Source of the DNA: Elasticomyces elasticus
Lineage: Eukaryota; Ascomycota; Dothideomycetes; Mycosphaerellales; Teratosphaeriaceae
Assembly (NCBI GenBank): GCA_035926095.1
Contig: JAVRQT010000003.1
Span: 1,674,001-1,738,000, forward strand
Length of the DNA: 64,000 bases
Reading direction: 5' to 3'
In this document: positions 42,050-52,140 of the stretch, piece by piece
Position numbering within the stretch: the first letter of the stretch is position 1
Layout of the letters: each line of letters starts with the position of its first letter
The notes under the pieces: generated by a model
What the model was told of the DNA's origin: nothing
What the model saw: the letters and a program-made list of their open reading frames with translations, nothing else
Databases searched by the model: none
Program-made: the position numbers and the translations under genes

Positions 42050-42310
42050 TTGCCGGTCCTTCGACGGTTCGGGATGCATGCTGTGTTTTCCGTACATCTC
42101 GCCGCCGCCATTTCATGCTCGCGCTGAATTACTGAGCTCGTTCATGCTCGCCAGTCTTTCGACGGTTCAGGATGCATGTTGTGTTGAGCATACATCTCGC
42201 TTACGCTATCTCGTGCTCGTGCTAAGATCCTGAGCTTGTCAATGCTCGCGGCTCTTTCGAAAATTGGGGATGCATGTCATGTTCTACATATATCTCACCG
42301 TCGCCGCGTA
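42050..42310 (+). repeat. Satellite array 3, 98-bp unit
   Basis: GATGCATG recurs at 42073, 42171 and 42269, exactly 98 bases apart. Shared flanks are TCGACGGTTC before it, then ACATCTC and GCTCGC. A related stretch (CATCTCG...GCTTGCCAGTC) lies on the other side of the transposon near 38460-38490, suggesting the transposon landed inside this satellite. Confidence 0.85.
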
Positions 42311-42405
42311 CGCTTCATACCCTTGCACTAGAAGTACGCTAATTGAACGCCACCATGCTATGGTATAATGCAAATTCGTGAGTCCTCATGCCAAAACACT
42401 CCAAT

Positions 42406-45400
42406 CTAGCCCTTCGCGTTCCATCGATCATTATATGCATTAACCGCAATCGCCACCTGTCTGTACAGCCAATTTCTGCTCTGCTCGTCCGCGATTGGTA
42501 TGAACGGACCATTCGTGCCGCCCTTGAGGATGACGCTCATTCCTGTCCTCTCCTTGCTGATTGTCTGAACATCCTTGAGAGGCACATCCCACACGGTGGT
42601 GAGATTTCGCGCCCTCACCTGCATGATCAGATTGTAAGTGATGACAATCAGCATTGCAGCTTCTGATTGCTGCTGTCCTTGACGACGGCTGTTGCCGCCT
42701 TGTTGCTGGTCACCTTGCGAGCTCGAGTCAAGCTCCAGATGTGCGATGTAGTTCTCGTTGAAGTACTTGCCGTTATCAGTCGTCTTCAGCCAGAACTGGC
42801 CCACGGACTCGCGCTGGCTGTATGGCCGAACGACTCCATCGGTACCGATGAAGCGTGGGTAGCGCACACGATCCAAGCCTTCCTGATCGAAGACAGTCGT
42901 GGTGTTCTTCACACCCTCGGCCATGTTGGACGCCAGATCGAAAGCACCAATAGCTGGCTTTGTCGCAAGACCAAGTAGACCCTTACCAACACCTTTCACA
43001 AAGCCTGCAGCTCCCTCCTTCTCCGCACCTTGCATGGGCTGGCGAGCCAGACCACCGATGCCGCTGGCCAAGCTGCTCGCGAAAGCATTGCCACCCGATG
43101 TGATGCCATACAGAGCATGCTTCGGACGGTTGCGTGATCGCGACATACGACGCTGATCCTGGAACTCCTTGTCCATGCTGGCAGCAGCGAGACCTTTGCT
43201 GATACTGCCAGTGAACTTGGACACACTGTCGGACAGACCGAAGACACTCTTCTTGACGAAGCTACTAGCTCCTTTGGCAATACCAATGCCGAGATCTTGT
43301 GGTCTGTCCGTAACAAGACCCTGATACGGCTCGTAGAAAATATCCGCCACACCAGAGCTGATGTTGTTGAACAGTCCAACAGGATTGCCCAGGAAGTCCG
43401 CAGAGCCGATGACGACATGCACTTGTCGGAGTGACTCCTGCACGTAATGGCTCTGGATGCTGCTCATGAGTGCTCCAACCGAGAGCCGCGCATTTTCTAG
43501 CATGAGTGCATTGTAGCGGATCGGTGCATCGTTCACATTGCCAATCGACATCGTCAATACATTGACAGCGAACATGAAAGGGTTCGAAGATGAGCTTCCG
43601 GTATCCTCGGCGTTAATACGCTCAGTGCGGACGAACGATAGATCGAACTGCATAGGCTGAAGCTGCAACAGCTCGAAGTAGATATCCTGGCCAGACTGTT
43701 CTTGTTGCGGCTCCGGAATGTCCAGGCTGGCCGGGGCCAACTGACCTTCCTTCTCCTCGGTCCAGGAAGCACCAGGAATCTTCGTGAAGTCCAGCAGGGC
43801 AAAGATGAAATCTTCGTCGATCTCGATCGTCATCTGCTGGAGCAGGAATGTGAAGTACTTGATGTACATTACGCCATAGGAATCATCCTTCACTCTGGTG
43901 ATCGTGGTGCGGAAGATCGGGTGCGCATTCATCTCCTTGCCAGTCTTGGGCACGACACTGGGGTAGAAGATCAGTGGAAAGATGCCGCCATACAGCTGGT
44001 TGTCAATCTGGATCCAGCGCACCGTGAGTGTAACGGTCTGATATAGTGGCGACTCCTTGTATTCGAGCTTAATGTCTCGCCAGGTGACGTAGATCAGTTC
44101 GCGGAGTTGTGCGTTGACGAGCGAGATGCCAATGCCTGCTTCGAAGCGTAGCGTGGCTGCCATCGTCTCGTGGATGTCTTGGTCCTTGACCTCGAACCCT
44201 TGCGTCGTCGAGGAAGAGGCAGTAGCGGACTTCTGCTTGTACAAGCTCTTCGATTGCTTGAAGTTCGACATGGCCAGCGTCTGCGTCGGGCCTTCGGCCA
44301 CCACATTAAGGTCGATGACCTTCTGCCGCTGCTGACCAGGTGCAGCCGGGATGCGCATTGGAATCAAGTTACCGATCTCAGCAAGCTTGACATGCCGTTC
44401 TTTGCCATTCGCATTCAAGACCAGATTCTTGTTCTTCGTTGATGGGTAGTCCCAGGCGTACGGCATAATGCTTCGTGGCGGCAGGCGGTACTTGACGGGC
44501 TTCCAGCCTGATGTCCGATCCTCTTCGTCTTCGTCCACGTTGGGATTAGCCTGCCAAAAGAAGAACTCTTGGTCACTCTCGTTGCGCATCGAGAAAGGCC
44601 AGTGCTTCGTCTCCAGCGTCAAATGCAGGTAGATCATGGCTGACTCCATGAGGATCTCAATACGAATGAGCTTCTGCCTTTCGCCAGCCTTGGCGAGCTT
44701 GACGTGTATGCTGCCCACGTTCGCGATATCGAAGGGTGACGACCATTTGTTGCTTACACCAGGGAAGCACAAACACAGCTGTTGGCCAGTGGTCTGCTTC
44801 AAGAAGCGTAGCGGATGTAATTCACCCGGCTTGAGCGTCATGAGATCGGACGAGCCGGGCTCGCGGATTTGCACCTCTTCGGTGAGCTTGTTCTTGACAA
44901 TGAAGCGTGGTGTGATGGTGACCACCTTGGTCAGCTTGTACTTCCCTTCACCTTCCATCACGTTCAAGCCAGCGTGCATCTCTGCACGACCAGACGATGC
45001 AGGAAGCTTTACGTCAACGTTCGCGCCGATGGCATCGAAGCTGACTGGCTGACTCCATGCAGAGTCACCGAGCTTGAGCATAGCGCGATTGGCACGGTCG
45101 TCTGTCGGGAATGAGAACATGAATGGAGTTGCCTTTCTTGCATCCTCCTCATTGTCCGTGAAAGACTGGGCGCCTGCAGAGGCCTTGGTTGCACCGAAAT
45201 ATGCCTTGCTTCGAATGTCCAGCGGCAGTCCACTGCGGTTGAGAATTACGTATGGCGAGTAGATAGTGATCTTGAATGCTCCTCCGCTGTCCGGGACGTT
45301 GTAGTAGTGCACCTTCAATCGAAGCTCGAGGTTGTTCTTGTCCTTCACCAATAATGTCTTCTCGCGGCGGAAGTCGTTCTCATTATTTGAGTTGATGATG

Positions 45401-48400
45401 GCGAACTCACTTGCTCGGAACGGTGTGTCTTGCATGTCGACACTCATGAGTAGCAAATGCGAAAGCTCGACCACGTGCACAGGACTGACACCGCCCTTAC
45501 GCAGGAAGTTCGTCCAGTCCTTCTTCGTGTTCTTGTCGTAGATGCGGTACTTGAAGTCGTAAGGCAGCAAGTTCTGTACCTCCACAGGCGCAGATAGACG
45601 GATGCGCATGTACGGGTATACGCTGGTGAGCGGGTTGTTCTTGTCGTATGTCGCCTGCATTTGGAAGTAGAATGGCGGGCTGCTCGAATCCTGCTCGCCG
45701 GCACAACTCAGTGTGCGGATGGGTTTCTTCAGCAAGTCTTTCCAAAAGAGCCGCTCATTCGACCAAGTGTAGCCAAAGCCTTCGCCTGGACGCACCACAA
45801 GTGAGTGCATGAACGCAGCACCCACGGGCGCTGGGCGGGCTTCACCAGGAGCGATCTTCTCGATCTTGAGCAGATGTCCTTCATCAGGACTGTAGACACC
45901 AACCTCTAGCGGAATTTGTGTGTGGTTCTCGACGAGCAACGGCGAGCGCAGAGTGATGTACTTGACGTTGTCTGCGCCAAGCTTGACCTCGACAAGCATG
46001 CGATGCTGTACCTTGTCTTTTCGTGGTTTGAGGTTGTAGAGGTCTTCGCCTTCACGGTTCACAGGAATGCGATCGATACTGTCGAACCCGCTGCCTTGCA
46101 GCCGCACACCAATGACGCCGTTCTGGCCTTCTGGTGACAATGTCGCACGAGTCGCGCTGGCGTCTTCGAAACGCCACGGCTTCTCCTCGCCGTCCTGTAG
46201 CTTCGCAGCCTCGCCTTCGTCGTCGGTGCTCTCGCCACCTGACCAAACATCTACCTCAAAGCCAGTGTAATTGCGGATGCGGTACGGCGCATCGTTGCCT
46301 CGAGGCTTTGACAGTACGTCCTCGTCCGAGCTCAAGAACTGCGCTGACTTGCTTGCCAGCGCAATTGTGGCCGACGTCACAGTCAGCTCAAGCATCTTTC
46401 GCGAGAAGATTTCCACGGCCATCTTGTCGTTCTCCTTCGCCATGTGGAAGCCCAATGTCCATGGCTCAATCAGCGGCTCCCATGCCGACTTCGAAAAGTT
46501 GTACACGTTGAAGTACGTGTCCAGGCTCGTGTCCGCCGTCATGTTGCCAGTCCAGTCGCGCACATCGACACCAAATTTAGCCACACTCCAGTCCATGATC
46601 GGCAACTCGTGCAAGTCGCCAATTAGCACAACGCGAATGCCGTCCATTTGGATCTTCATTTCTTCCCGCTTCAGCACCGATGAGCCTTGCGGAGCGCTTT
46701 CACCCTGCGGCTGAGACACAGAATTCCTCGTACTAATTGTCTTAGCCTGTGGCGCCGTCGATGCAGCAGCCTTCTTGGACTTGGCGGGCGTCTTAGGCTT
46801 GGGTTGATCAGCCTTGATCTGGTTCAGCTTCGTGGGCCCTTCATCTGCCAGCTTCTTGTCTCCTCCGCTCTGCATGCTCGATGCACGTTGGAAGATCTGC
46901 ATCGCCAACAAGATATCCCGCAGTGACAGCCTCAGGACCAACGGCTGGATATCAACATGGATGCTTGTCAGTGACGAGTCCTTCGCCTGCGACCGCATGT
47001 CCAAAGACGTCTGGATACTGAAATCGTCCAGAATGCGCAGCTGCGAGGTGTCGAACTGATCCATGCGGCACAGGAACATGCCAACTTTCTCCACTTGAAG
47101 CGTCATGGCATGCTGCTGGGAGATGAGCACTTGCTTCGTACCTAGCACAATAGCTTCAGAGTTGCTGATCGAGGGGTTCGCAAGCAGCACGACCTGGGCA
47201 TCGACGACCTCCACTCGGTAAGAAATGCTCATGCCAGGGGCCGTCGGCTCCTTCTCGTCCGTGGCCTGGCTTCGGCTGACCAACTCTTGCGTGTCTACAC
47301 TCGCGGCATCATCATCGGTCGCCTGAGTCTCAACATCGGTCTCGTCTTCGACCACAAGCGGCTCGTCCTGCTCCAGACCCTTGTTCACAAAGTTCAACAC
47401 CGCAAACAAGTAGTCCAATGCCAAGATCACACGCGGACTGTCTACGGTGAGCAGTGCGATCAAGTTATGCTCTTCGCCACCCGAAATGGAGACGCTAGCC
47501 ATGAACTGCTGCTTCACCTCCGTATTGATCAAACTCATGATCTTGCGGAACTTGTTCTTCTCCTTCGTGCGCGTATCGGTAATGGTGAACGACTGCACCA
47601 ACAGCTCGCTCTCCATCCCGCCATCACTGAGCATTCTGAGCTTGACACTGGTCTCGTTGAGCGAGAACTTCGACAGACTGGCTGCCTCCAGATCACCGAT
47701 CGGCTCGGTCAGACTGCCAGAAGCCACAAGCTCGAGCCCAATAGCGCCGACCTTAAACACAAGATCCATCTTCGTCCAGGTGCCCTCCTCATGGCCCAAC
47801 TCAGGTCCTTGACGCGAAGGCTTGGCAACCTCGCCTTTGTCTGCCTCCTCCTTCGCATCCACAGCGCCGGCTTGCTTCGCAGGCTCAACGACCTCATCCG
47901 GCAGATCCTTCTCCACCTCTTCCTCGAGAAGATCGTCACTCTCCAGTGCGAACGCCTTCGGGATATTACGAGACAACTCCATCGCGAACTTCATCTGCTG
48001 CTCCGTGATGCGCAAGTTGAGATTGCTCATCGAGCCCTCGATCTCCGTGTCTGGTCGCTCTTGACCAGCCACATGATCGATCTGCGTGATGTTGAAGTCC
48101 AACCCGACCTTGTCCAGCATCTCCAACTCCTCGCTCTTATCCTCCGTATAGTGAAACGTCGACACTAGCCTCACATTGCGGATTCCAGCACTGAGCTTGT
48201 TCGCCGTCAGACTACTCTTCTTGCCCTCCTCCAACGGTACAAATGTATTGTTAGCGTAGATCTCACCCAAGTAAGCCGTCATGACATCCCGTTGCGGATT
48301 GTCCGTAATAATCATGCGTGGGAAAGCCACGATGGGCGTCTTGATCACAACATCGAAATGCATCTTGCTTGCACTCTGCTGGATATTGCTCGCCTGGCTT

Positions 48401-51400
48401 GCAGCAGCTTGTCTGGCAGCATTGAAGATGGCCTGCATTTTGCCGAACTTAACGCCAAACTCCATGATCTTGCGAAAGGGCTCGGTCACGAAATTGATCT
48501 TGAGCGATCCCGATCGTAGAAAGAGGGTGGTGTCGTAGCCTGGGTAATCCTTCGCAGCCGCATCGTGGGTCTCGTACTTGAAGTCAGCGAGCTCATCGCC
48601 CTGTATGCTGATCATTTGCCTCAGCGCCGAGTCCTCCGAGACACCCTGGTTGATATCGTCTAGCAAGCCCAGATTGCCAAGTCGAGCACCAACCTGCATC
48701 GTCTTGCCCGCCAAGAAGACATTAACTTGTGCCGACGTCAAGCTTAGAGTAGCGAGTCGAATGCCGTCATTGTTCAAGATGACAGCTATCCGCCTTAATT
48801 CGGCCTTGATGCGAATCTTGTCCACCTGCTCAGTCTCAGCAGCTTTCTCCTCGTCATCCTTCTTTTCTTCAATCTGCGGCTGCTCATCCTGCTTCGGCGC
48901 CTGATCAGGCGAAGCGAAAGTCGCGAGTACGAAATCCAGCAACGTCAATAGCGTCCTTCTCGTAACCATGAGATTGATCGTCGACAACGCCACATCCAAG
49001 TTCGTCTTGATTCCTTCATACTTCGTTGCGAACTCCGGGTGATCCTTGTTCACCATTTGGAAGTGTAGCGTCAATAAATCCTGTTGCTCCTTCGCGTTCG
49101 CATCTTCACTCGAGATCAGATTTCTGAACTCTGGCTCAGGTGACTGCTCCACATGATCCTCGACCGTGAACGAACGTAGTCGCACATCAGCAACCATGTC
49201 GTAAGCCCGCTGATAGAACTCCAAGTAGAACGTCTCAGCAATAAGATCAACTAGCAACTGATCCTCGTTCTTGCCCTCGGGATCAGACTTATACAGCGAA
49301 CCCTGCAGCTTGTCGACTGTGAACTTGAACTCAAAATTGCGTTGCGCAGGGTTGACATCCTTCTTCTTCTCCGGTTCAGGCTTTGCTGCTGGCGGCCCAG
49401 CCCTAGCCTCTCGCTTCCTCTTCTCCTCTTCCTCACCCGCCTCCTCATCAACCAGCAGCTCATCCCTCGAAGCCTGGAAAGACTTTCCTCTGGGCCGACC
49501 ACCATCATCAGAAGGCATGAGCGTACTCTTCCTCCGCTTCGCCTTATCAGCAGCATCACTGGACGTTGGCCGACCAGCCAACTTCTTGTCCTCGTCCCCA
49601 AACTTCGGGATAGCAAAGTCCAGCACCTTCATCAGAGCCTTGTACTTCGCATCACTGAGTATCGCATGCAACACTGGGAGATGGCCAACAATCTTGACCT
49701 TCGTGAGGTCAGGCGAGTTCGGAATAATGCAATTCTGAATCGTGAAGTCGATGTTGATTCGTTCCACGACATGGAAATCCTTACTCGCTGCGTTAGCCTC
49801 AAGCTGCTTCTTCGTCTCTTCCACCGTCGTGCCAATCAACACTTGCGTGCTCTGCAGCTTCAGCTGGAACTTGTCGTACATCAGACTCTCGAGCTGTTGG
49901 AAGTCGGCCTCAGTATACTGCTGCTTCTGCTTGTTCTGAATGTCCTCAATATGCTTCTTATCGATCAACTCGCTTCTCACGCTCGCATGACCGGCATCCA
50001 GGATCAAACAGATCGTGCTGTTCTTCGTCACTGAGTCCGGCACAATAATGAGAGGAGCCTGCATGTCAAGCCGTAGATCGATCGTCTTGTGCTCCTGCAA
50101 AGCATATTCCAGACCAGCCCTAGTCTGCTGTCTCAGTCCCTCGACCGTACTCCCAGCCGCTTCCATCAACGCTCCGATGGACTCATCATGCTGCTCCGGC
50201 GGCTTAAAGAACTTCACAACCTGCACCACAAAGTTGGGATTGTAGACAACCTCCATCGCCTTCAACTTTAGATCCACCGCCGAATCGGCGTGCCCGTCAA
50301 GAGGGTTCTGCTCGAAAGTCATGGCGAAGAAAGGATCCGCCTCCTCCTCTTCCTCCTCGTCAGCATCAGCCTTGGCGTCCTTGAAGTTCTCCTTCTCATC
50401 GTCGTCGAGCTCCGTAATTCGGTCTTTGTCTGCAACAGGTGCGGCGTCCTTGACACGTAGCATTTGTTCGTAGAGATTGCCTTCCGTGCTGCCGTCATAC
50501 AATCTCATCCCGCCGAGACTGAGGTTGACAAGTGTGCTATCCGTCCGCTGCGTAAACTCCGTGCTAAAGTCATCAAACAGTAAGCGTAAAATGTCAGTCT
50601 TCTTACCATGAGGATCCCTCCTCAAAGTCACACCACCAGATTTGAGTGACATATCAACCTGCATCTTTACAGCCTCCCTCGGCATGTCCACAGCCTCAGA
50701 CAACGACTTCTTTTCATCAAAGTCAATCGCCTGATATAGCTCCTTCCTCTGTTGTTCACTCATGCCTGCCTCACCGTCATCATGGCTCTCCTCCTGCTTC
50801 TTGGCACCAGAACCCCAGATATAAGAGCCCCATGTCGATTTAGGAGCCTCTTTCTTCTTGACACCCACATTCTCCTTCCGAAGCTCGTTCCGTGCCAAGC
50901 TGCGCCAAAATCGCAAGTCCTCGTACGTAGATTTCTTCTCCAGAGCTTCCAACTCCTTCTCCTCGTCCGGCGTCAACTTCTCCTCTCGCTTCTTCTTCTT
51001 GAACAACGAGATATATCCCTTCCGATCATCTCGTCGTTCAGCGAAGTACGCCCAGCTCCACCGCTTGTTCTTGTCATGGATCCGATCCAGTACAGCCTTA
51101 CCTGCGAACTGCAACCACGCCTTCGGATCCTCCTTCGGCCTCTTCTCTGGCTGCCACTTTCTGTACTCCTGATGTCTGATGAAGTAGTGGAAGAGGTCAA
51201 CGAGCATAAGCGCGTCGCGATATTGCTCATCGTCCAATACAAAACCCAGCTCATTGAACAACAACCTCGCCTTCGTCTTCGGTCGATCGGTCTTGCCTGT
51301 CTTGTCCATCTCCAGCCCAGCGCGACCAGACACGGGTTTGAGGATATACTGATGCTCCTGCACGACCTCGCTGTCAGACTTGACGATCATTTCCCGAAAC

Positions 51401-52140
51401 TTCTCCAGAATGGTATCGTGGTCGATGCCTTGTTCTTTCGCATCTGTAGAACCAGTGCCGTTGCCTAACAATTTTGCATCTGTGTCCCAATACACGGCTA
51501 ATGCTCCAAGAGTGGCAAGTTTGTGTGTCGTAGCACTCGTGCTTTGGATCCAGGTTGGTCTCCAGTTCTCATCTGTAGATACAGCACTCAACTCCTGCAA
51601 CGTCAAGCCTGCCGCGAACGGGTGTCCAGGATCCGACACAGCATCCTCATATCGAATGTGCACATTCTTGACCTGAATCTGTACATTATCTATGATCGTT
51701 GTTGTCAATGCAGCAGTGAAACTCTGCTGCTTCTTCTCCTCCTCTTGACTCATGCCCTCTGTATTCCTCTCCTTCAGCAATTCCGCGCTGTCCAATTTCT
51801 CCATCTTCACCTTGAACTCTCTTTCTGCCTCCTCTTTCGCGTCGTACTTGTCTCCCTCGCCTCCCTTGGGCGCAGCCAGAAGAAACACATCTTCTATGTT
51901 GATCCTTACGGGTTGACCGCGTAAGTTAGACCAAGGGATCTTTAGCACGAGCGAGGATATGTGTCCTTCCACGACGTTCAGAGGTAGGTGAAATTGATCC
52001 AAGGCTTCGCGACGGAGTTCTAGGTTTCGTAATGTGACATCACCAGACCAGATGCCAACTTGAAGGTGTTTGGGGTCGAAGTTGCGGACGTACATGCCCA
52101 GCACGCGATTGAGCAGGTTCGCTACCAGAGACTCCAACAT
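42406..52140 (-). CDS. VPS13: Vps13 lipid-transfer protein, single exon
   Basis: A 3244-codon uninterrupted frame, close to yeast Vps13 (about 3144 aa). The chorein domain opens it: MLESLVANLLNRVLGMYVRN, then VGIWSGDVTLRNLELRREAL and LKIPWSNL. A long series of repeating beta-groove modules follows, broken by charged inserts (about 600-640, 900-960, 1500-1540). The adaptor-binding (VAB/SHR-BD) region covers roughly 1950-2600 (SPLLVENHTQIPLEVGVY, PYVILNRSGLPLDIRSKAY, HWPFSMRNESDQEFFFWQAN). The ATG2-like C-terminal helices (GVADIFYEPYQGLVTDRPQDLGIGIAKGASSF-type segment) and a PH-like end (TTVWDVPLKDVQTISKERTG) close the protein. Vps13 moves bulk phospholipid at ER-mitochondria, vacuole and prospore contacts. 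It abuts the repeat island by only about 95 bases at its 3' end. Several plus-strand ORFs inside are antisense shadows. Confidence 0.97.
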   Translation of the reverse strand: MLESLVANLLNRVLGMYVRNFDPKHLQVGIWSGDVTLRNLELRREALDQFHLPLNVVEGHISSLVLKIPWSNLRGQPVRINIEDVFLLAAPKGGEGDKYDAKEEAEREFKVKMEKLDSAELLKERNTEGMSQEEEKKQQSFTAALTTTIIDNVQIQVKNVHIRYEDAVSDPGHPFAAGLTLQELSAVSTDENWRPTWIQSTSATTHKLATLGALAVYWDTDAKLLGNGTGSTDAKEQGIDHDTILEKFREMIVKSDSEVVQEHQYILKPVSGRAGLEMDKTGKTDRPKTKARLLFNELGFVLDDEQYRDALMLVDLFHYFIRHQEYRKWQPEKRPKEDPKAWLQFAGKAVLDRIHDKNKRWSWAYFAERRDDRKGYISLFKKKKREEKLTPDEEKELEALEKKSTYEDLRFWRSLARNELRKENVGVKKKEAPKSTWGSYIWGSGAKKQEESHDDGEAGMSEQQRKELYQAIDFDEKKSLSEAVDMPREAVKMQVDMSLKSGGVTLRRDPHGKKTDILRLLFDDFSTEFTQRTDSTLVNLSLGGMRLYDGSTEGNLYEQMLRVKDAAPVADKDRITELDDDEKENFKDAKADADEEEEEEADPFFAMTFEQNPLDGHADSAVDLKLKAMEVVYNPNFVVQVVKFFKPPEQHDESIGALMEAAGSTVEGLRQQTRAGLEYALQEHKTIDLRLDMQAPLIIVPDSVTKNSTICLILDAGHASVRSELIDKKHIEDIQNKQKQQYTEADFQQLESLMYDKFQLKLQSTQVLIGTTVEETKKQLEANAASKDFHVVERINIDFTIQNCIIPNSPDLTKVKIVGHLPVLHAILSDAKYKALMKVLDFAIPKFGDEDKKLAGRPTSSDAADKAKRRKSTLMPSDDGGRPRGKSFQASRDELLVDEEAGEEEEKRKREARAGPPAAKPEPEKKKDVNPAQRNFEFKFTVDKLQGSLYKSDPEGKNEDQLLVDLIAETFYLEFYQRAYDMVADVRLRSFTVEDHVEQSPEPEFRNLISSEDANAKEQQDLLTLHFQMVNKDHPEFATKYEGIKTNLDVALSTINLMVTRRTLLTLLDFVLATFASPDQAPKQDEQPQIEEKKDDEEKAAETEQVDKIRIKAELRRIAVILNNDGIRLATLSLTSAQVNVFLAGKTMQVGARLGNLGLLDDINQGVSEDSALRQMISIQGDELADFKYETHDAAAKDYPGYDTTLFLRSGSLKINFVTEPFRKIMEFGVKFGKMQAIFNAARQAAASQASNIQQSASKMHFDVVIKTPIVAFPRMIITDNPQRDVMTAYLGEIYANNTFVPLEEGKKSSLTANKLSAGIRNVRLVSTFHYTEDKSEELEMLDKVGLDFNITQIDHVAGQERPDTEIEGSMSNLNLRITEQQMKFAMELSRNIPKAFALESDDLLEEEVEKDLPDEVVEPAKQAGAVDAKEEADKGEVAKPSRQGPELGHEEGTWTKMDLVFKVGAIGLELVASGSLTEPIGDLEAASLSKFSLNETSVKLRMLSDGGMESELLVQSFTITDTRTKEKNKFRKIMSLINTEVKQQFMASVSISGGEEHNLIALLTVDSPRVILALDYLFAVLNFVNKGLEQDEPLVVEDETDVETQATDDDAASVDTQELVSRSQATDEKEPTAPGMSISYRVEVVDAQVVLLANPSISNSEAIVLGTKQVLISQQHAMTLQVEKVGMFLCRMDQFDTSQLRILDDFSIQTSLDMRSQAKDSSLTSIHVDIQPLVLRLSLRDILLAMQIFQRASSMQSGGDKKLADEGPTKLNQIKADQPKPKTPAKSKKAAASTAPQAKTISTRNSVSQPQGESAPQGSSVLKREEMKIQMDGIRVVLIGDLHELPIMDWSVAKFGVDVRDWTGNMTADTSLDTYFNVYNFSKSAWEPLIEPWTLGFHMAKENDKMAVEIFSRKMLELTVTSATIALASKSAQFLSSDEDVLSKPRGNDAPYRIRNYTGFEVDVWSGGESTDDEGEAAKLQDGEEKPWRFEDASATRATLSPEGQNGVIGVRLQGSGFDSIDRIPVNREGEDLYNLKPRKDKVQHRMLVEVKLGADNVKYITLRSPLLVENHTQIPLEVGVYSPDEGHLLKIEKIAPGEARPAPVGAAFMHSLVVRPGEGFGYTWSNERLFWKDLLKKPIRTLSCAGEQDSSSPPFYFQMQATYDKNNPLTSVYPYMRIRLSAPVEVQNLLPYDFKYRIYDKNTKKDWTNFLRKGGVSPVHVVELSHLLLMSVDMQDTPFRASEFAIINSNNENDFRREKTLLVKDKNNLELRLKVHYYNVPDSGGAFKITIYSPYVILNRSGLPLDIRSKAYFGATKASAGAQSFTDNEEDARKATPFMFSFPTDDRANRAMLKLGDSAWSQPVSFDAIGANVDVKLPASSGRAEMHAGLNVMEGEGKYKLTKVVTITPRFIVKNKLTEEVQIREPGSSDLMTLKPGELHPLRFLKQTTGQQLCLCFPGVSNKWSSPFDIANVGSIHVKLAKAGERQKLIRIEILMESAMIYLHLTLETKHWPFSMRNESDQEFFFWQANPNVDEDEEDRTSGWKPVKYRLPPRSIMPYAWDYPSTKNKNLVLNANGKERHVKLAEIGNLIPMRIPAAPGQQRQKVIDLNVVAEGPTQTLAMSNFKQSKSLYKQKSATASSSTTQGFEVKDQDIHETMAATLRFEAGIGISLVNAQLRELIYVTWRDIKLEYKESPLYQTVTLTVRWIQIDNQLYGGIFPLIFYPSVVPKTGKEMNAHPIFRTTITRVKDDSYGVMYIKYFTFLLQQMTIEIDEDFIFALLDFTKIPGASWTEEKEGQLAPASLDIPEPQQEQSGQDIYFELLQLQPMQFDLSFVRTERINAEDTGSSSSNPFMFAVNVLTMSIGNVNDAPIRYNALMLENARLSVGALMSSIQSHYVQESLRQVHVVIGSADFLGNPVGLFNNISSGVADIFYEPYQGLVTDRPQDLGIGIAKGASSFVKKSVFGLSDSVSKFTGSISKGLAAASMDKEFQDQRRMSRSRNRPKHALYGITSGGNAFASSLASGIGGLARQPMQGAEKEGAAGFVKGVGKGLLGLATKPAIGAFDLASNMAEGVKNTTTVFDQEGLDRVRYPRFIGTDGVVRPYSQRESVGQFWLKTTDNGKYFNENYIAHLELDSSSQGDQQQGGNSRRQGQQQSEAAMLIVITYNLIMQVRARNLTTVWDVPLKDVQTISKERTGMSVILKGGTNGPFIPIADEQSRNWLYRQVAIAVNAYNDRWNAKG

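Noticed and set aside
36980..42310. CRISPR-like array
   Set aside because: Repeats are 98-300 bp head-to-tail satellites without short constant repeats and unique spacers, in a eukaryotic context.
47287..48168. 293-codon plus-strand ORF inside VPS13, with similar ones at 49342-50034 and 50752-51468
   Set aside because: All lie antisense to a conserved 3244-codon frame and have Leu/Arg/His-rich shadow composition.
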